Notes: generated by a model not told the origin, from the sequence alone. DNA of 64,000 bases from Neisseria sp. (GCF_030530745.1 NZ_JAUMUI010000010.1:1-64000); one strand, 5' to 3'; shown: positions 48,605 to 57,714, counted from the stretch's first letter. Program-made: numbers and translations.

Positions 48605-49348
48605 ATGACCAAACAGCTGAAATTAAGCGCCTTGTTTGTTGCCTTGGCCGCTTCAGGTACCGCAATGGCCGCCAGCGAGGCGCATACCAAACACGGTTAT
48701 ACCGTTGACCGCGAACAAACCGTAGTACGTAACAACTACGGCGAGTGCTGGAAAAATACCTATTTCGATAAAGAAACCCAAGGCCGTATTGAGTGTGGCG
48801 ATGCTACTCCCGTAGCTACCGCCCCCCAATATGCCGATGAAACCGTTTCTCTGTCTGCCAACACTCTGTTCGGTTTCGATAAAGACAACCTGCGTCCCGA
48901 AGCTACCGAAACCCTGAATGCTTTGGCACAACGTTTGAGCAACACCAATGTTGAAGCTGTTCGCGTTGAAGGGCATACCGACTTTATGGGTTCCGAGCAA
49001 TACAACCAAGCCCTGTCTGAGCGTCGTGCCAACGCCGTTGCCAACTACTTGGTGGGTCAAGGCGTTGCTTCCAACAAGATTTCTGCCGTTGGTTTGGGCG
49101 AATCTCAAGCCCGCATGACTGCTTCTTGCGAAGCCGAAGTTGCCAACTTGGGCAAAAAAGTTTCTAAAGCTAAGAAACGCGCTGCTCTGATTGCTTGTAT
49201 CGAACCCGACCGTCGTGTAGATGTTAAGATCCGCACTTTGGTAACCAAACAGGTTGCTCCGGGTCAGGTTGAGGGTGAGCGTCCCGCTACCGAAGAAGGT
49301 TGGGTTCCCAGCCCCGCTTCTAAATACCACGGTTATACCCGCCCATAA
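48605..49348 (+). CDS. rmpM: RmpM-type OmpA family outer-membrane protein
   Basis: The 247-residue protein has a signal peptide (cleavage after about residue 22, TAMA-ASEA) and a linker region with two cysteines. The OmpA-like peptidoglycan-binding domain reads [45 protein letters not shown] and [12 protein letters not shown]. The C-terminal CEAEV...[13 protein letters not shown] cysteine pair is typical of RmpM (class 4 protein), which stabilises porin complexes. Codon usage looks optimised (many GTT, GCT), fitting high expression. Confidence 0.92.
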   Translation: MTKQLKLSALFVALAASGTAMAASEAHTKHGYTVDREQTVVRNNYGECWKNTYFDKETQGRIECGDATPVATAPQYADETVSLSANTLFGFDKDNLRPEATETLNALAQRLSNTNVEAVRVEGHTDFMGSEQYNQALSERRANAVANYLVGQGVASNKISAVGLGESQARMTASCEAEVANLGKKVSKAKKRAALIACIEPDRRVDVKIRTLVTKQVAPGQVEGERPATEEGWVPSPASKYHGYTRP

Positions 49349-49370
49349 TCAACTTATATTAAGGTTGAAG

Positions 49371-49404
49371 AACACAAAACCCCGCTTTGGCGGGGTTTTG
49401 TGTT
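49371..49404 (+). terminator. intrinsic terminator after rmpM
   Basis: AACACAAAACCCCG (49371-49384) and CGGGGTTTTGTGTT (49391-49404), a 14-bp stem with a 6-base loop. Confidence 0.9.
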
Positions 49405-49439
49405 GAAAGGATGTAGTCAGCTATCGGAAAATAAAGTTA

Positions 49440-49596
49440 TATAGTGGTTTAAATTTAAAACAGTACAGCGTTGCCTTGCTTTAGTTCAAAGAGAACAGTT
49501 TTGTAAACTGCTGAAGCGGTAACAGAATCGGTTCCGTACTATCTGTACTGTCTGCGGCTTCGTATCCTTGTCTTTTTTTAAATTTAAGCCGCTATA
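49440..49596. repeat. Correia repeat enclosed element (CREE/NEMIS), long form
   Basis: A 157-base element bounded by TATAGTGGTTTAAATTTAAA and the inverse ending TTTAAATTTAAGCCGCTATA. The interior segments CAGTACAGCGTTGCC, CAAAGAGAACAG and CCGTACTATCTGTACTGTCTG match the Neisseria Correia element in reverse orientation. It sits between rmpM and thiL, about 100 bases before the thiL start, where such elements can supply a promoter or an RNase III site. Confidence 0.85.
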
Positions 49597-49697
49597 CCAT
49601 TTCATGGTCAACGGCTTTGAATTTCCGTTTATGCGGGAAGGGCAATCCCTTTAAAGCTTCTGAGTTTTGTAAAAGTTTCGTCCCGACAAAATATCCT

Positions 49698-50660
49698 ATG
49701 AAAGAGTTTGATTTTATTCGTCGCTATTTACAACGGGTGCAAGCTGATGAAGACGTATTGCTGGGAATAGGCGACGATGCGGCTATCATTTGCCCGCGTG
49801 CAGGGTATGATTTATGTTTAAGTAGCGATATGCTACTTAAAAACAAACATTTTTTTGAGAGTGTCGCCCCTGCTGATTTGGCGTATAAAGTATTGGCGGT
49901 GAATATTTCGGATATGGCGGCAATGGGTGCTGCTCCGCGCTGGGCGTTGTTGAGTGCCGGGCTGCCGCAATTACGGGAAAGCTGGTTGGCCGAATTTTGC
50001 GACAGTTTGTTTGCGTTGGCACGGCGTTTCGGCGTAACGCTGATTGGCGGCGACACCACCAAGGGCGATTTGGTATTTAATGTTACAATTGTCGGCGAGC
50101 TGCCGCAGGGTAGGGCGTTGCGGCGGGATGCCGCGCAAATAGGCGATGATGTGTGGGTATCGGGGCGGTTGGGTTTGGCTGCCGCCGCATTGCACCATCA
50201 TTGGCAAACGTTTACTTTGCCCGACGCGGTTTTTGATTTATGCGAACAGGTGCGGCTGAGGCCGGATCCGAGAGTGGCTTTGGGTCAGGCTTTGCTGCCG
50301 TTTGCTCGGGCGGCGCAAGATATTTCAGACGGCCTGGCGCAGGATTTGGGGCATATTTTGCAAGCCTCGGGTGTGGGTGCAGAGATTTTTGCCGAAGAAG
50401 TGCCCACCTTGCCGCAGTTGCGCGATAACTTGGATAAAACGGCTTTATACGGCTGCGTGCTGGCGGGAGGGGACGATTATGAGCTGGTGTTTACCGCGCC
50501 CCAATCGTGCCGCGCTGCCGTGCTTGAAGCAGGCAGGGCAAGCGCTACACTGGTAACGCGTATCGGCAGAATAACGGAAGGCTGCGGCCGTCTGAATATT
50601 TCAGACGCTGCCGGCAGGCCGGTTGTGTTGGCTTCTTTAGGATTCGATCATTTTGAGTGA
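49698..50660 (+). CDS. thiL: thiamine-monophosphate kinase
   Basis: The 320-residue enzyme phosphorylates TMP to the cofactor TPP. Hallmarks are GIGDDAAI, the SSDMLLKNKHF segment, AVNISDMAAMGA, LIGGDTTKGD and the C-terminal GGDDYELVFTA. ATG 49698 (MKEFDFIRRYL) is chosen; an earlier frame start at 49617 falls close to the Correia element. It overlaps pgpA by 8 bases. I saw no TPP riboswitch upstream. Confidence 0.94.
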   Translation: MKEFDFIRRYLQRVQADEDVLLGIGDDAAIICPRAGYDLCLSSDMLLKNKHFFESVAPADLAYKVLAVNISDMAAMGAAPRWALLSAGLPQLRESWLAEFCDSLFALARRFGVTLIGGDTTKGDLVFNVTIVGELPQGRALRRDAAQIGDDVWVSGRLGLAAAALHHHWQTFTLPDAVFDLCEQVRLRPDPRVALGQALLPFARAAQDISDGLAQDLGHILQASGVGAEIFAEEVPTLPQLRDNLDKTALYGCVLAGGDDYELVFTAPQSCRAAVLEAGRASATLVTRIGRITEGCGRLNISDAAGRPVVLASLGFDHFE

Positions 50661-51141
50661 TTTCAAACCTACTTTTTCATGGCTGAAATCGCGGCCGTTG
50701 TGTTTGCTCGGTTTCGGTTTCGGCAGCGGGTTGGCTTCGGTGGCTCCGGGCACGTTCGGCACGCTGCCTGCGCTGCCGATAGCGTTTGTTTTGTATTTAA
50801 TCGGCATCACGGGCTGGTGGCTGGCGGCGTTGTGCGTTATCCTTTTTGTGTGGGGTATACGGATTTGCAGCCATACCGAGCGCGAACTCGGTATTCAGGA
50901 TTACGGCGGCATTGTGTGGGACGAAATCGTTGCCATGCTGCTGGTGCTTGCATTCGTGCCGTTTCATTGGGCGTGGTGGCTGGCTGCGTTTGCCGTGTTC
51001 CGCCTGTTTGATGCACTCAAGCCTTGGCCGATAAAGTGGCTGGATAAGCGTGTACGCGGCGGTTTGGGCATTATGCTCGACGATGCGGTGGCCGCCGGTT
51101 TTACTTTGCTGGTGCTGCATATTGCCGCATGGGTGTGGTAA
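50653..51141 (+). CDS. pgpA: phosphatidylglycerophosphatase A
   Basis: The 162-residue inner-membrane phosphatase makes phosphatidylglycerol. Family motifs are GFGFGSGLASVAPGTFGTL, the catalytic-type DYGGIVWDEIV, FRLFDALKPWPIKWLD and the acidic end GLGIMLDDAVAA. The only plausible start is TTG at 50653, 8 bases inside thiL, giving MSDFKPTFSWL, so translational coupling is likely. apaG follows. Confidence 0.92.
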   Translation: MSDFKPTFSWLKSRPLCLLGFGFGSGLASVAPGTFGTLPALPIAFVLYLIGITGWWLAALCVILFVWGIRICSHTERELGIQDYGGIVWDEIVAMLLVLAFVPFHWAWWLAAFAVFRLFDALKPWPIKWLDKRVRGGLGIMLDDAVAAGFTLLVLHIAAWVW

Positions 51142-51188
51142 CACAAAAATATAGGCCGTCTGAACATAACCATACGGAAAGTTGTATT

Positions 51189-51557
51189 ATGAACGAAATC
51201 GAAATCATCGTAGAGCCGAGTTTTTCGGCGGAACAAAGCAATATCGCTAAAGATAAATATGTGTTCAGCTACGATATTACCATCCGCAACAACAGCGATG
51301 AGGTGATTACCCTGCGCAACCGCCATTGGCGGATTACCGATGCGCATGGTGAAGTGGAAAAAGTGTCGGGTGTGGGCGTGGTAGGCGAGCAGCCCGTGCT
51401 GTACCCCGGTGAAGATTATTATTACAGCAGCGGTGCGCATCTCAACACCCCGTGGGGCTGCATGGAAGGCAGTTATGAGTTTGAAGACAGCTACGGCGAA
51501 CGGTTTTCGGTGCCGATTCCCAAGTTTGATTTAAGGGCGGATGTGGTGGTGCATTAA
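51189..51557 (+). CDS. apaG: ApaG protein
   Basis: The 122-residue fibronectin-III-like protein shows the family blocks FSYDITIRNNSDEVITLRNRHWRITDA and GEQPVLYPGEDYYYSSGAHLNTPWGCMEGSYEF. ApaG has been linked to Mg/Co homeostasis, and the fold occurs in F-box proteins, but its biochemical role is unsettled. The ATG 48 bases past pgpA is chosen over an upstream in-frame start. An uptake terminator (51591-51623) follows. Confidence 0.92.
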   Translation: MNEIEIIVEPSFSAEQSNIAKDKYVFSYDITIRNNSDEVITLRNRHWRITDAHGEVEKVSGVGVVGEQPVLYPGEDYYYSSGAHLNTPWGCMEGSYEFEDSYGERFSVPIPKFDLRADVVVH

Positions 51558-51590
51558 CCGTTTGCCTGCCCGATACCGTTTGTTTGCATT

Positions 51591-51623
51591 TGAGGCCGTC
51601 TGAATATTTTTCAGACGGCCTCA
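51591..51623. terminator. uptake-sequence terminator after apaG
   Basis: TGAGGCCGTCTGAA (51591-51604) and TTCAGACGGCCTCA (51610-51623), 5-base loop. Confidence 0.78.
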
Positions 51624-51728
51624 GTGTAAACGGGGTTTTGAAGCGGGTTAACCCCTGCTTGCAATTCTTTACGCCTTGTGCTGAAATGCCGAGCATCAAA
51701 ACTAAAGTGTCAATAATCAGGAGTTAAC

Positions 51729-53105
51729 ATGGAAGCCTTGCATAGTTTTTTTGATACTGTAGGCGGATGGGTTTGGGGGCCGGTGATGCTGGTGCTGCTT
51801 GTCGGCACCGGCGTGCTGCTCACCGTGCTGCTTAAGGGTTTGCAGTTCAGCATGTTGGGTTATGCGCTCAAACAGGCTTTTATGCCGCACCACAAAAAAA
51901 GCGACGGCAGCGACCACGACGGTGATATTTCGCACTTCGGCGCATTGATGACCGCGCTTTCGGCCACCATCGGCACGGGCAATATCGCCGGTGTAGCCAC
52001 TGCCGTGGTGGCGGGCGGCCCCGGGGCGGTGTTTTGGATGTGGGTTACCGCCATTTTCGGCATGGCCACCAAATACGGTGAGGGTGTGTTGGCGGTAAAA
52101 TACCGTGTGGTCAACAAAAAAGGCGAAATGTCGGGCGGCCCGATGTATTACATCGAACGCGGCTTGGGCAGCAAATGGAAATGGCTGGCCTATGCTTTTG
52201 CCCTGTTCGGCACGGTGGCCTCGTTCGGTATCGGCAGCTCGGTGCAGTCGAATTCTGTGGCACAGGCCGTGTATTCCAGCTTCAATATCGATACTGTTTA
52301 CACCGGTGTGGCATTGACTGTGCTGACTGCTATCGTGGTGTTGGGCGGCATCCGCAGCATTGCCAAGGCTTCTTCACTGATTGTGCCGGCCATGGCCGTA
52401 TTTTATGTGGCGGGCGGATTGGTGATTATTTTTGCCAATATCGATTTGGTGGTGCCTGTTGTGAAACTGATTCTCTCAGATGCCTTTACCGGCCAAGCCG
52501 TTGCAGGGGGCGCAATCGGCAGCGTTATCCGTTACGGGGTGGCACGCGGCGTATTTTCCAACGAAGCAGGCATGGGTTCTGCACCGATTGCGGCGGCTGC
52601 TGCCAAAACCGACCACCCGGTGCGTCAGGCCTTGGTGTCGATGACAGGCACCTTTCTCGACACCATCGTCGTATGTTCGATTACCGGCATCGTGCTGGTG
52701 ATGGGGCTGATCGGTGCAGGCGGTGAATTCGTGAAGCCCGAAATCACCGGAGCGGCGCTCACCACTTCCACTTTCGACCGCCTGTTGCCCGGTCCCGGAG
52801 GCTGGGTGGTAACCATAGGTCTGATATTTTTTGCCTACTCGACTATTTTGGGTTGGTGCTACTACGGTGAAAAATGCGCGGCCTATGTGTTTGGCGACGG
52901 TTTTACCAATGTCTACCGCGTGGTTTACGTTGCCGCCGTGATGCTCGGCACGGTAGTCAGCTTGGACTTGGTCTGGTTGGCGGCAGATACCTTCAACGGC
53001 TTGATGGCCATCCCCAACTTGATTGCATTGGTTTTGCTCTCCGGTGTGATTGTGAAAGAAACTCAAGATTTCAAAGCCAGGCGCAAGAGCGGCGAGCTGC
53101 CTTAA
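51729..53105 (+). CDS. sodium:alanine (AGCS family) symporter
   Basis: The 458-residue inner-membrane protein carries the alanine/glycine:cation symporter signatures GALMTALSATIGTGNIAGVATAV and GPGAVFWMWVTAIFGMATKYGEG, plus FSNEAGMGSAPIAAAAAKTDHPVRQAL and FFAYSTILGWCYYGEKCAAYVFG. It imports alanine or glycine with sodium. CAGGAG ends 6 bases before the ATG. No glycine riboswitch was recognised in the 170-base leader. Confidence 0.92.
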   Translation: MEALHSFFDTVGGWVWGPVMLVLLVGTGVLLTVLLKGLQFSMLGYALKQAFMPHHKKSDGSDHDGDISHFGALMTALSATIGTGNIAGVATAVVAGGPGAVFWMWVTAIFGMATKYGEGVLAVKYRVVNKKGEMSGGPMYYIERGLGSKWKWLAYAFALFGTVASFGIGSSVQSNSVAQAVYSSFNIDTVYTGVALTVLTAIVVLGGIRSIAKASSLIVPAMAVFYVAGGLVIIFANIDLVVPVVKLILSDAFTGQAVAGGAIGSVIRYGVARGVFSNEAGMGSAPIAAAAAKTDHPVRQALVSMTGTFLDTIVVCSITGIVLVMGLIGAGGEFVKPEITGAALTTSTFDRLLPGPGGWVVTIGLIFFAYSTILGWCYYGEKCAAYVFGDGFTNVYRVVYVAAVMLGTVVSLDLVWLAADTFNGLMAIPNLIALVLLSGVIVKETQDFKARRKSGELP

Positions 53106-53124
53106 ACTGCAGAATGTTTTTCAG

Positions 53125-53154
53125 ACGGCCCGGATATTGGTTCGGGCCGTTTTT
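53125..53154 (+). terminator. intrinsic terminator after the AGCS symporter
   Basis: ACGGCCCG (53125-53132) pairs with CGGGCCGT (53143-53150) and runs into T5. The left arm reuses part of an inverted uptake sequence. Confidence 0.8.
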
Positions 53155-53170
53155 ATGAGGCCGTTTGAAA

Positions 53171-53554
53171 GTGAACATAACCGTACAACGTATTTATGAT
53201 TACCGGGCAGATACGGCGGATATGAAAACAGCGGTACTGATTGACCGCCTCTACCCGCGCGGCATATCCAAAGAAAAAATGGCCGATGTGCAGTGGCTGA
53301 AAATTTTGGCACCCAGCGCACAACTTCGCCGCTGGTATCATGAAAACCCCGAACAACGGTTCGATGCATTTGCCGCCCGTTATCAGGAAGAGTTGCAGGG
53401 CGGTGCACAGCAACAGGCGGTAGGCCGTCTGAAAGCGTGGGCGCAAGAAGGCGGCGTAGTGCTCTTAACGGCGGTGAAAAATCCCGAACGTTCGCATGTT
53501 TCGGTGTTGCTGGAAGTTTTGGGCGTGCCGTTTGCACGGTATGAAGGGTTGTAG
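53171..53554 (+). CDS. DUF488 domain protein
   Basis: A small protein (about 127 residues) of the DUF488 family, recognised from IDRLYPRGISKEKM, LKILAPSAQLRRWYHENPEQRFDAFAARYQEEL and LLTAVKNPERSHVSVLLEVL. The function is unknown; some relatives are linked to nucleic-acid or stress processes without firm proof. The start could be GTG 53171 (TGAGG 10 bases upstream) or TTG 53165, which lies inside a degenerate uptake site. Confidence 0.82.
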   Translation: MNITVQRIYDYRADTADMKTAVLIDRLYPRGISKEKMADVQWLKILAPSAQLRRWYHENPEQRFDAFAARYQEELQGGAQQQAVGRLKAWAQEGGVVLLTAVKNPERSHVSVLLEVLGVPFARYEGL

Positions 53555-53760
53555 TGTGCCGGCATACTATAACTTGCCTGAATAATGGCAGAAGCGATAA
53601 AATAAAATCGTTTGCCAGAGCGTTCCTTCATGCAGACGGACTTCTGAAAAACGAATAACTTCAATATGATAGATAAGCTCCGATGTATATGTTTCAGACG
53701 GCCTCTGCGTCCGGGACGGAATATCCGGCGGCATCGGGGCGGAACCGGATACGGGTATAG

Positions 53761-54930
53761 ATGAACACTCCGCAAAACACTGTCGGCTCGTCCGACAAGC
53801 ATAAATTGTCGCGTCGTAAGCGTAATCTGACGTTGGTTACGCTGTTTTTTATTGTGGTGGCGCTGGCGACCGCCATGGTTTATTTTTTGGTTTGGCAGCA
53901 CGAAGAAAAAACCGACGATGCTTATGTGGCCGGCCATTTGGTGCAGATTACGCCGCAGGTGGCGGGCACCGTGCGCAAAGTTTTGGTGGACGACACCGAT
54001 ATTGTGAAAAGGGGCGATGTGCTGGTGTCGCTTGACGACAGCGATTTCCAACTTGCTTACGACCGTGCTCAAAACGAGCTGATTCAGGCCATACGCCAAA
54101 ACAAACAGCAAACGGCCGTTTCGTCGCAGGCCAAAGCGCAGGTGTTGATGCGCAAGGCGGATTTGGCCAAGGCGCAGGCTGATTTGCGCCGCCGCGAAAG
54201 TTTGGCGGATACCGATGCGGTTTCGGGGGAAGAATTGAGCCACGCGCGTGCCGCCGTAGTGCAGGCACAGGCCGCTTTGAAGGCAGTGGAGGCGGAAGAA
54301 ACGTCGGCACAGGCCGCATTGGGCAAGAATGTTCCCTTACGCCGGCAGCCCGCCGTTCAGACAGCCGTCAGCCGAATTAAAGATGCTTGGCTGAATTTGC
54401 AGCGCACGCAAATCCGCGCGCCGATGGCCGGGCAGGTGGCCAAGCGCAATGTGCAGGTGGGCCAGCGCATCGCGCCCGGCGCGCAGATGATGGCGGTGGT
54501 GCCGATGCACAATCTGTGGGTGGACGCGAATTTTAAAGAAGTGCAGCTGCGCAAAATGCGCATCGGCCAGCCGGTGGAAATGACCGCCGATTTATACGGC
54601 AGCCGCGTGGTTTACCGCGGCAAGGTAATGGGTTTGTCGGCAGGCACCGGCAGCGCGTTTTCATTGCTGCCGCCGCAAAACGCTACCGGCAATTGGATCA
54701 AAGTGGTACAGCGCGTGCCGGTGCGCATCAGTTTAGACCCACAGCAGGTGCGCGCATATCCTTTGCGCGTGGGTTTGTCGATGTCGGTTAAAGTGGATAC
54801 GTCCGACACCGGCGGCAAAACCATGGCCGAAGCGGGCGACAGAAGCGCGGTGGTGGCCGAAACCGATATCGTGGATTGGGCGGCGGCCGATGCTTTGATC
54901 GAACAGATTTTTGAGAAATACGCCAAATAA
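53761..54930 (+). CDS. farA: FarA/EmrA-type membrane fusion protein
   Basis: The 389-residue periplasmic adaptor has one N-terminal membrane helix (about 27-47). The biotinyl-lipoyl half-motif is TDDAYVAGHLVQITPQVAGTV, followed by a coiled-coil hairpin rich in Ala/Gln (about 95-190) and IRAPMAGQVAKRNVQVGQRI. It joins FarB to an outer-membrane channel (MtrE-type in Neisseria) to expel fatty acids. The ATG directly follows an in-frame TAG. farB starts about 270 bases later, past a terminator and a MITE. Confidence 0.88.
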   Translation: MNTPQNTVGSSDKHKLSRRKRNLTLVTLFFIVVALATAMVYFLVWQHEEKTDDAYVAGHLVQITPQVAGTVRKVLVDDTDIVKRGDVLVSLDDSDFQLAYDRAQNELIQAIRQNKQQTAVSSQAKAQVLMRKADLAKAQADLRRRESLADTDAVSGEELSHARAAVVQAQAALKAVEAEETSAQAALGKNVPLRRQPAVQTAVSRIKDAWLNLQRTQIRAPMAGQVAKRNVQVGQRIAPGAQMMAVVPMHNLWVDANFKEVQLRKMRIGQPVEMTADLYGSRVVYRGKVMGLSAGTGSAFSLLPPQNATGNWIKVVQRVPVRISLDPQQVRAYPLRVGLSMSVKVDTSDTGGKTMAEAGDRSAVVAETDIVDWAAADALIEQIFEKYAK

Positions 54931-54944
54931 CGGGCGCAACGAAC

Positions 54945-54976
54945 AGGCCGTCTGAAACCCTTTTTTCAGACGGCCT
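54945..54976. terminator. uptake-sequence terminator between farA and farB
   Basis: AGGCCGTCTGAAA (54945-54957) and TTTCAGACGGCCT (54964-54976), 6-base loop, 15 bases past the farA stop. Confidence 0.75.
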
Positions 54977-55098
54977 CAATATCTTCAAGGCCGGTGCTTT
55001 TATATATAAAAAAATCGGCCGAAACTTAATAAAAAGCCGGTTTTTCATAATGCCCGCCCATGCGGCTTGAGGCCGTCTGAAAAACATAACCGCCGCTT

Positions 55099-55175
55099 AG
55101 GGAGTGTAGTCAGAAGGCTTGCGAAGCGGATTTTAACCAAAAATACCGCCGCAACGTTTTCTGACTACACTCCCT
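55099..55175. repeat. MITE-like element A, short deletion derivative
   Basis: A 77-base element with perfect 17-bp ends AGGGAGTGTAGTCAGAA and TTCTGACTACACTCCCT, flanked by TA on both sides. Compared with the 189-base copy at 9750-9938 it lacks the middle but keeps GAAGCGG and ATTTTAACCAAAAATACCGC. It lies 24 bases before the farB start. Confidence 0.85.
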
Positions 55176-55198
55176 AGGCAGCGGGCGGATCGAAACTT

Positions 55199-56737
55199 AT
55201 GAACCAAGCAAAAACCTACCCGCCTTTAAAAGGAACCGGCCTGGTGCTGGTTACGCTGGCGTTGAGCCTCGCCGTGTTTATGGAAGTGCTGGACACCACC
55301 ATCGCCAACGTAGTGGTGCCGGTGATTGCCGGCGATTTGGGCGCGGCCGCAACACAGGGCACTTGGGTGATTACCGCGTTTGCCGTGGCTAATGCCGTTT
55401 CGGTGCCGTTAACCGGATTCGTGGCGCGCCGTTTCGGCGAAGTGAAAGTGTTTTTGGGCGCGGTTATCGGCTTTGTGATTACCTCGTGGCTGTGCGGCCT
55501 CGCGCCGAACTTGCAGATGCTGGTGCTGTTCAGGGTGTTGCAGGGTTTGGTGGCGGGGCCGCTGATTCCGTTGTCGCAAAGCCTGCTGATAGCCTCATAT
55601 CCGCCCGAAAAGCGCACGCAGGCGCTGGCGTTGTGGGCGATGACGGTAGTGGTGGCGCCGGTTTTGGGGCCGATTTTGGGCGGTTGGATTTCCGATAACT
55701 GGCATTGGGGGTGGATTTTCTTCATCAATATCCCTGTCGGCACCGCCGCAGCCTGGATAACGTGGAAACAGCTCGGCCACCGCGAAACCGAAATCAAGAA
55801 AACGCCGATAGACTATACCGGCCTGGTGCTGATGGTGTTGGGCGTGGGCGCTTTGCAGATGATGCTCGACCGCGGCAAAGAGCTGGATTGGTTTGCCTCG
55901 GGCGAAATCATTGCATTGGCCGTGGTGGCGGTAGTGTGCCTGACCTATTTTGTAGTGTGGGAGCTGGGCGAAGAACATCCCGTAGTGGATTTGTCGCTGT
56001 TTAAAGACCGCAACTTCACCGTGGGCGTAATCGCCACATCGCTGGGTTTTATGGTGTATATGGGTTCGCTGGTGCTGCTGCCGCTGGTGTTGCAGTCGAA
56101 TTTGGGTTATACGGCAACTTGGGCGGGTTTGGTGGCCGCACCGGTGGGCATCCTGCCGGTTATTCTGTCGCCGGTTATCGGCAAATTCGGCGGACGGCTC
56201 GATATGCGTTGGCTGGTAACCGCCAGTTTTTTAATTTTCTCCTTCACTTTTTATTGGCGTACCAATTTTTATGCCGGTATGGACATGGCCAACGTGGTTT
56301 GGCCGCAGTTTTGGCAGGGTTTGGGTGTGGCGATGTTCTTTCTGCCACTCACTACCATCACCTTGTCGCGTATGCAGGGCGCACAGATCGCCGCCGCCGG
56401 CAGCCTGTCGAATTTTCTGCGTGTATTTATGGGCGGAGTGGGCGTGTCGGTGGTAACAACCATGTGGGAGCGCCGGGAGGCATTGCACCATGCCCGGCTT
56501 GCCGAAGCGGTTACGCCTTATTCGGCAGCAACCCGACAGGCCGTACAAAATATGGAGCAGGCAGGTATCCGGCTGGAAGAGGGCTTGGCCAATATTGCCC
56601 AAAACATTACCCGGCAAGGCTTTATTATCGGGTCGAACGAAATTTTCTGGGCAGGCAGCCTGTTGTTTATCGCGATGATTGCAGTTATCTGGTTTGCCAA
56701 ACCGCCTTTCGGTTCTTCGGGCGGGGGCGGGCATTAA
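55199..56737 (+). CDS. farB: FarB/EmrB-type DHA2 efflux transporter
   Basis: The 512-residue major facilitator protein has fourteen helices. Motif D1-type LAVFMEVLDTTIANVVVPVIAGDL, motif A-type GFVARRFGEVKVF and motif C-type ALWAMTVVVAPVLGPILGGWISD are typical of EmrB/FarB drug:proton antiporters. With FarA it should export long-chain fatty acids. The ATG at 55199 has only a weak site (GGGCGGATCG) upstream. The regulator FarR is not nearby. Confidence 0.9.
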   Translation: MNQAKTYPPLKGTGLVLVTLALSLAVFMEVLDTTIANVVVPVIAGDLGAAATQGTWVITAFAVANAVSVPLTGFVARRFGEVKVFLGAVIGFVITSWLCGLAPNLQMLVLFRVLQGLVAGPLIPLSQSLLIASYPPEKRTQALALWAMTVVVAPVLGPILGGWISDNWHWGWIFFINIPVGTAAAWITWKQLGHRETEIKKTPIDYTGLVLMVLGVGALQMMLDRGKELDWFASGEIIALAVVAVVCLTYFVVWELGEEHPVVDLSLFKDRNFTVGVIATSLGFMVYMGSLVLLPLVLQSNLGYTATWAGLVAAPVGILPVILSPVIGKFGGRLDMRWLVTASFLIFSFTFYWRTNFYAGMDMANVVWPQFWQGLGVAMFFLPLTTITLSRMQGAQIAAAGSLSNFLRVFMGGVGVSVVTTMWERREALHHARLAEAVTPYSAATRQAVQNMEQAGIRLEEGLANIAQNITRQGFIIGSNEIFWAGSLLFIAMIAVIWFAKPPFGSSGGGGH

Positions 56738-57018
56738 TGTGATAGCGGATTAAGGCGTAAGGGACAAAATGGGCGCTAAGCAATTGTTTGTTATAGATAA
56801 CAGCTTTGTTATTTGAGCGGTAAAAAAGGGTTGGAAACCAACCAAATGCCCATTAAGCCGAAACTTCCGATTTCCGCCGGCCCGATCTGAACCATACATG
56901 GGCGGGCTGGCCCCGGCCGGTGTCCCATTGGCTGTGCTGCAAAAAATGGACGGCTGCCCCGATGGGCATGACAAGGGTTTTAAGCTACATCGGGTATATT
57001 CGTCATTTAATAACAGAA
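56738..57018. other. spacer between farB and the orphan lipoprotein
   Basis: About 280 bases without a supported gene, uptake hairpin or recognised repeat, which is unusual for a convergent junction in this window. Confidence 0.5.
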
Positions 57019-57714
57019 TCACTCACCGACGATAACCCATGCTGTTGTTGAAGCAATTGCCCAAGCGCCTGCTAACGGCACGCCAATAGGCAGCAAGACA
57101 ATATCGCGCAAGGTGCGCCCAATGCCGTATTTTTTCTGCGTTTTAATAGTAACGGTTGCAGGTATAGGTTTTGCCAAACGATATTTTTGCAAGATTTCAT
57201 CGCGGTTACTCAAACGCACGGGTCGGCCACGATTGTTGATTTGCACAAGATACAATTTATCGAAATCAAGAACCCGTCCGCTAAACTCGGCTAACTCTTT
57301 CGCAGTTCCCTCGGCTGCTTTTTTGATGTTTTCGTCGTCCGAATTGAATTTAACCAAAGACGAAATGTCGTGTTTTGCTAACACGGCTGCTTGTTTGGGC
57401 GTGAGTAGAAGCTCTATCTTGAAATCGATATCTACGTCTTTTTTCTCTCCCTCCGATATCTGAAAAGGATTTAATCTAATCCGTATGAGATTATTTCTAA
57501 TGTTTTTTTGATTGAGGAAGCGAAATGTGGACTGGCATTTTTCATCGCAATGAATTTGGTAATCATACAATTCGCCCACGGCATAAATGCTTTTTTCGCT
57601 TGGCTGTGCCAATAAAGCATGTATGGCTTCTTTCTCCTTGCGTGTTTTGCTAACTGTATTATGTGCGCAAGCGGTCAAAAGTAATATAGGGATGAGCAAT
57701 AATAGGTTTTTCAT
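57019..57714 (-). CDS. lipoprotein of unknown function
   Basis: The 231-residue protein has a lipoprotein signal MKNLLLLIPILLLTAC (lipobox LTAC, Cys16). The next part is charged, with two cysteines in a short span (HCDEKCQ), then a Lys/Asp-rich region. The C-terminus is glycine-bearing and hydrophobic (LPIGVPLAGAWAIASTTAWV). I recognise no family. Base composition is more AT-rich than the neighbours, which hints at recent acquisition. The start is ATG 57714 after AAGGAAG; the frame continues 7 codons further upstream. Confidence 0.65.
   Translation of the reverse strand: MKNLLLLIPILLLTACAHNTVSKTRKEKEAIHALLAQPSEKSIYAVGELYDYQIHCDEKCQSTFRFLNQKNIRNNLIRIRLNPFQISEGEKKDVDIDFKIELLLTPKQAAVLAKHDISSLVKFNSDDENIKKAAEGTAKELAEFSGRVLDFDKLYLVQINNRGRPVRLSNRDEILQKYRLAKPIPATVTIKTQKKYGIGRTLRDIVLLPIGVPLAGAWAIASTTAWVIVGE

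Noticed and set aside
49349-49697. TPP riboswitch upstream of thiL
   Set aside because: The spacer is accounted for by a terminator and a Correia element, and no thi-box-like CUGAGA segment was found.
53761-54930. FarA as the accessory exporter of the bacteriocin
   Set aside because: It is an EmrA-type adaptor paired with the MFS pump FarB, 30 kb away. Double-glycine peptides need a C39-peptidase ABC transporter, which is absent here.
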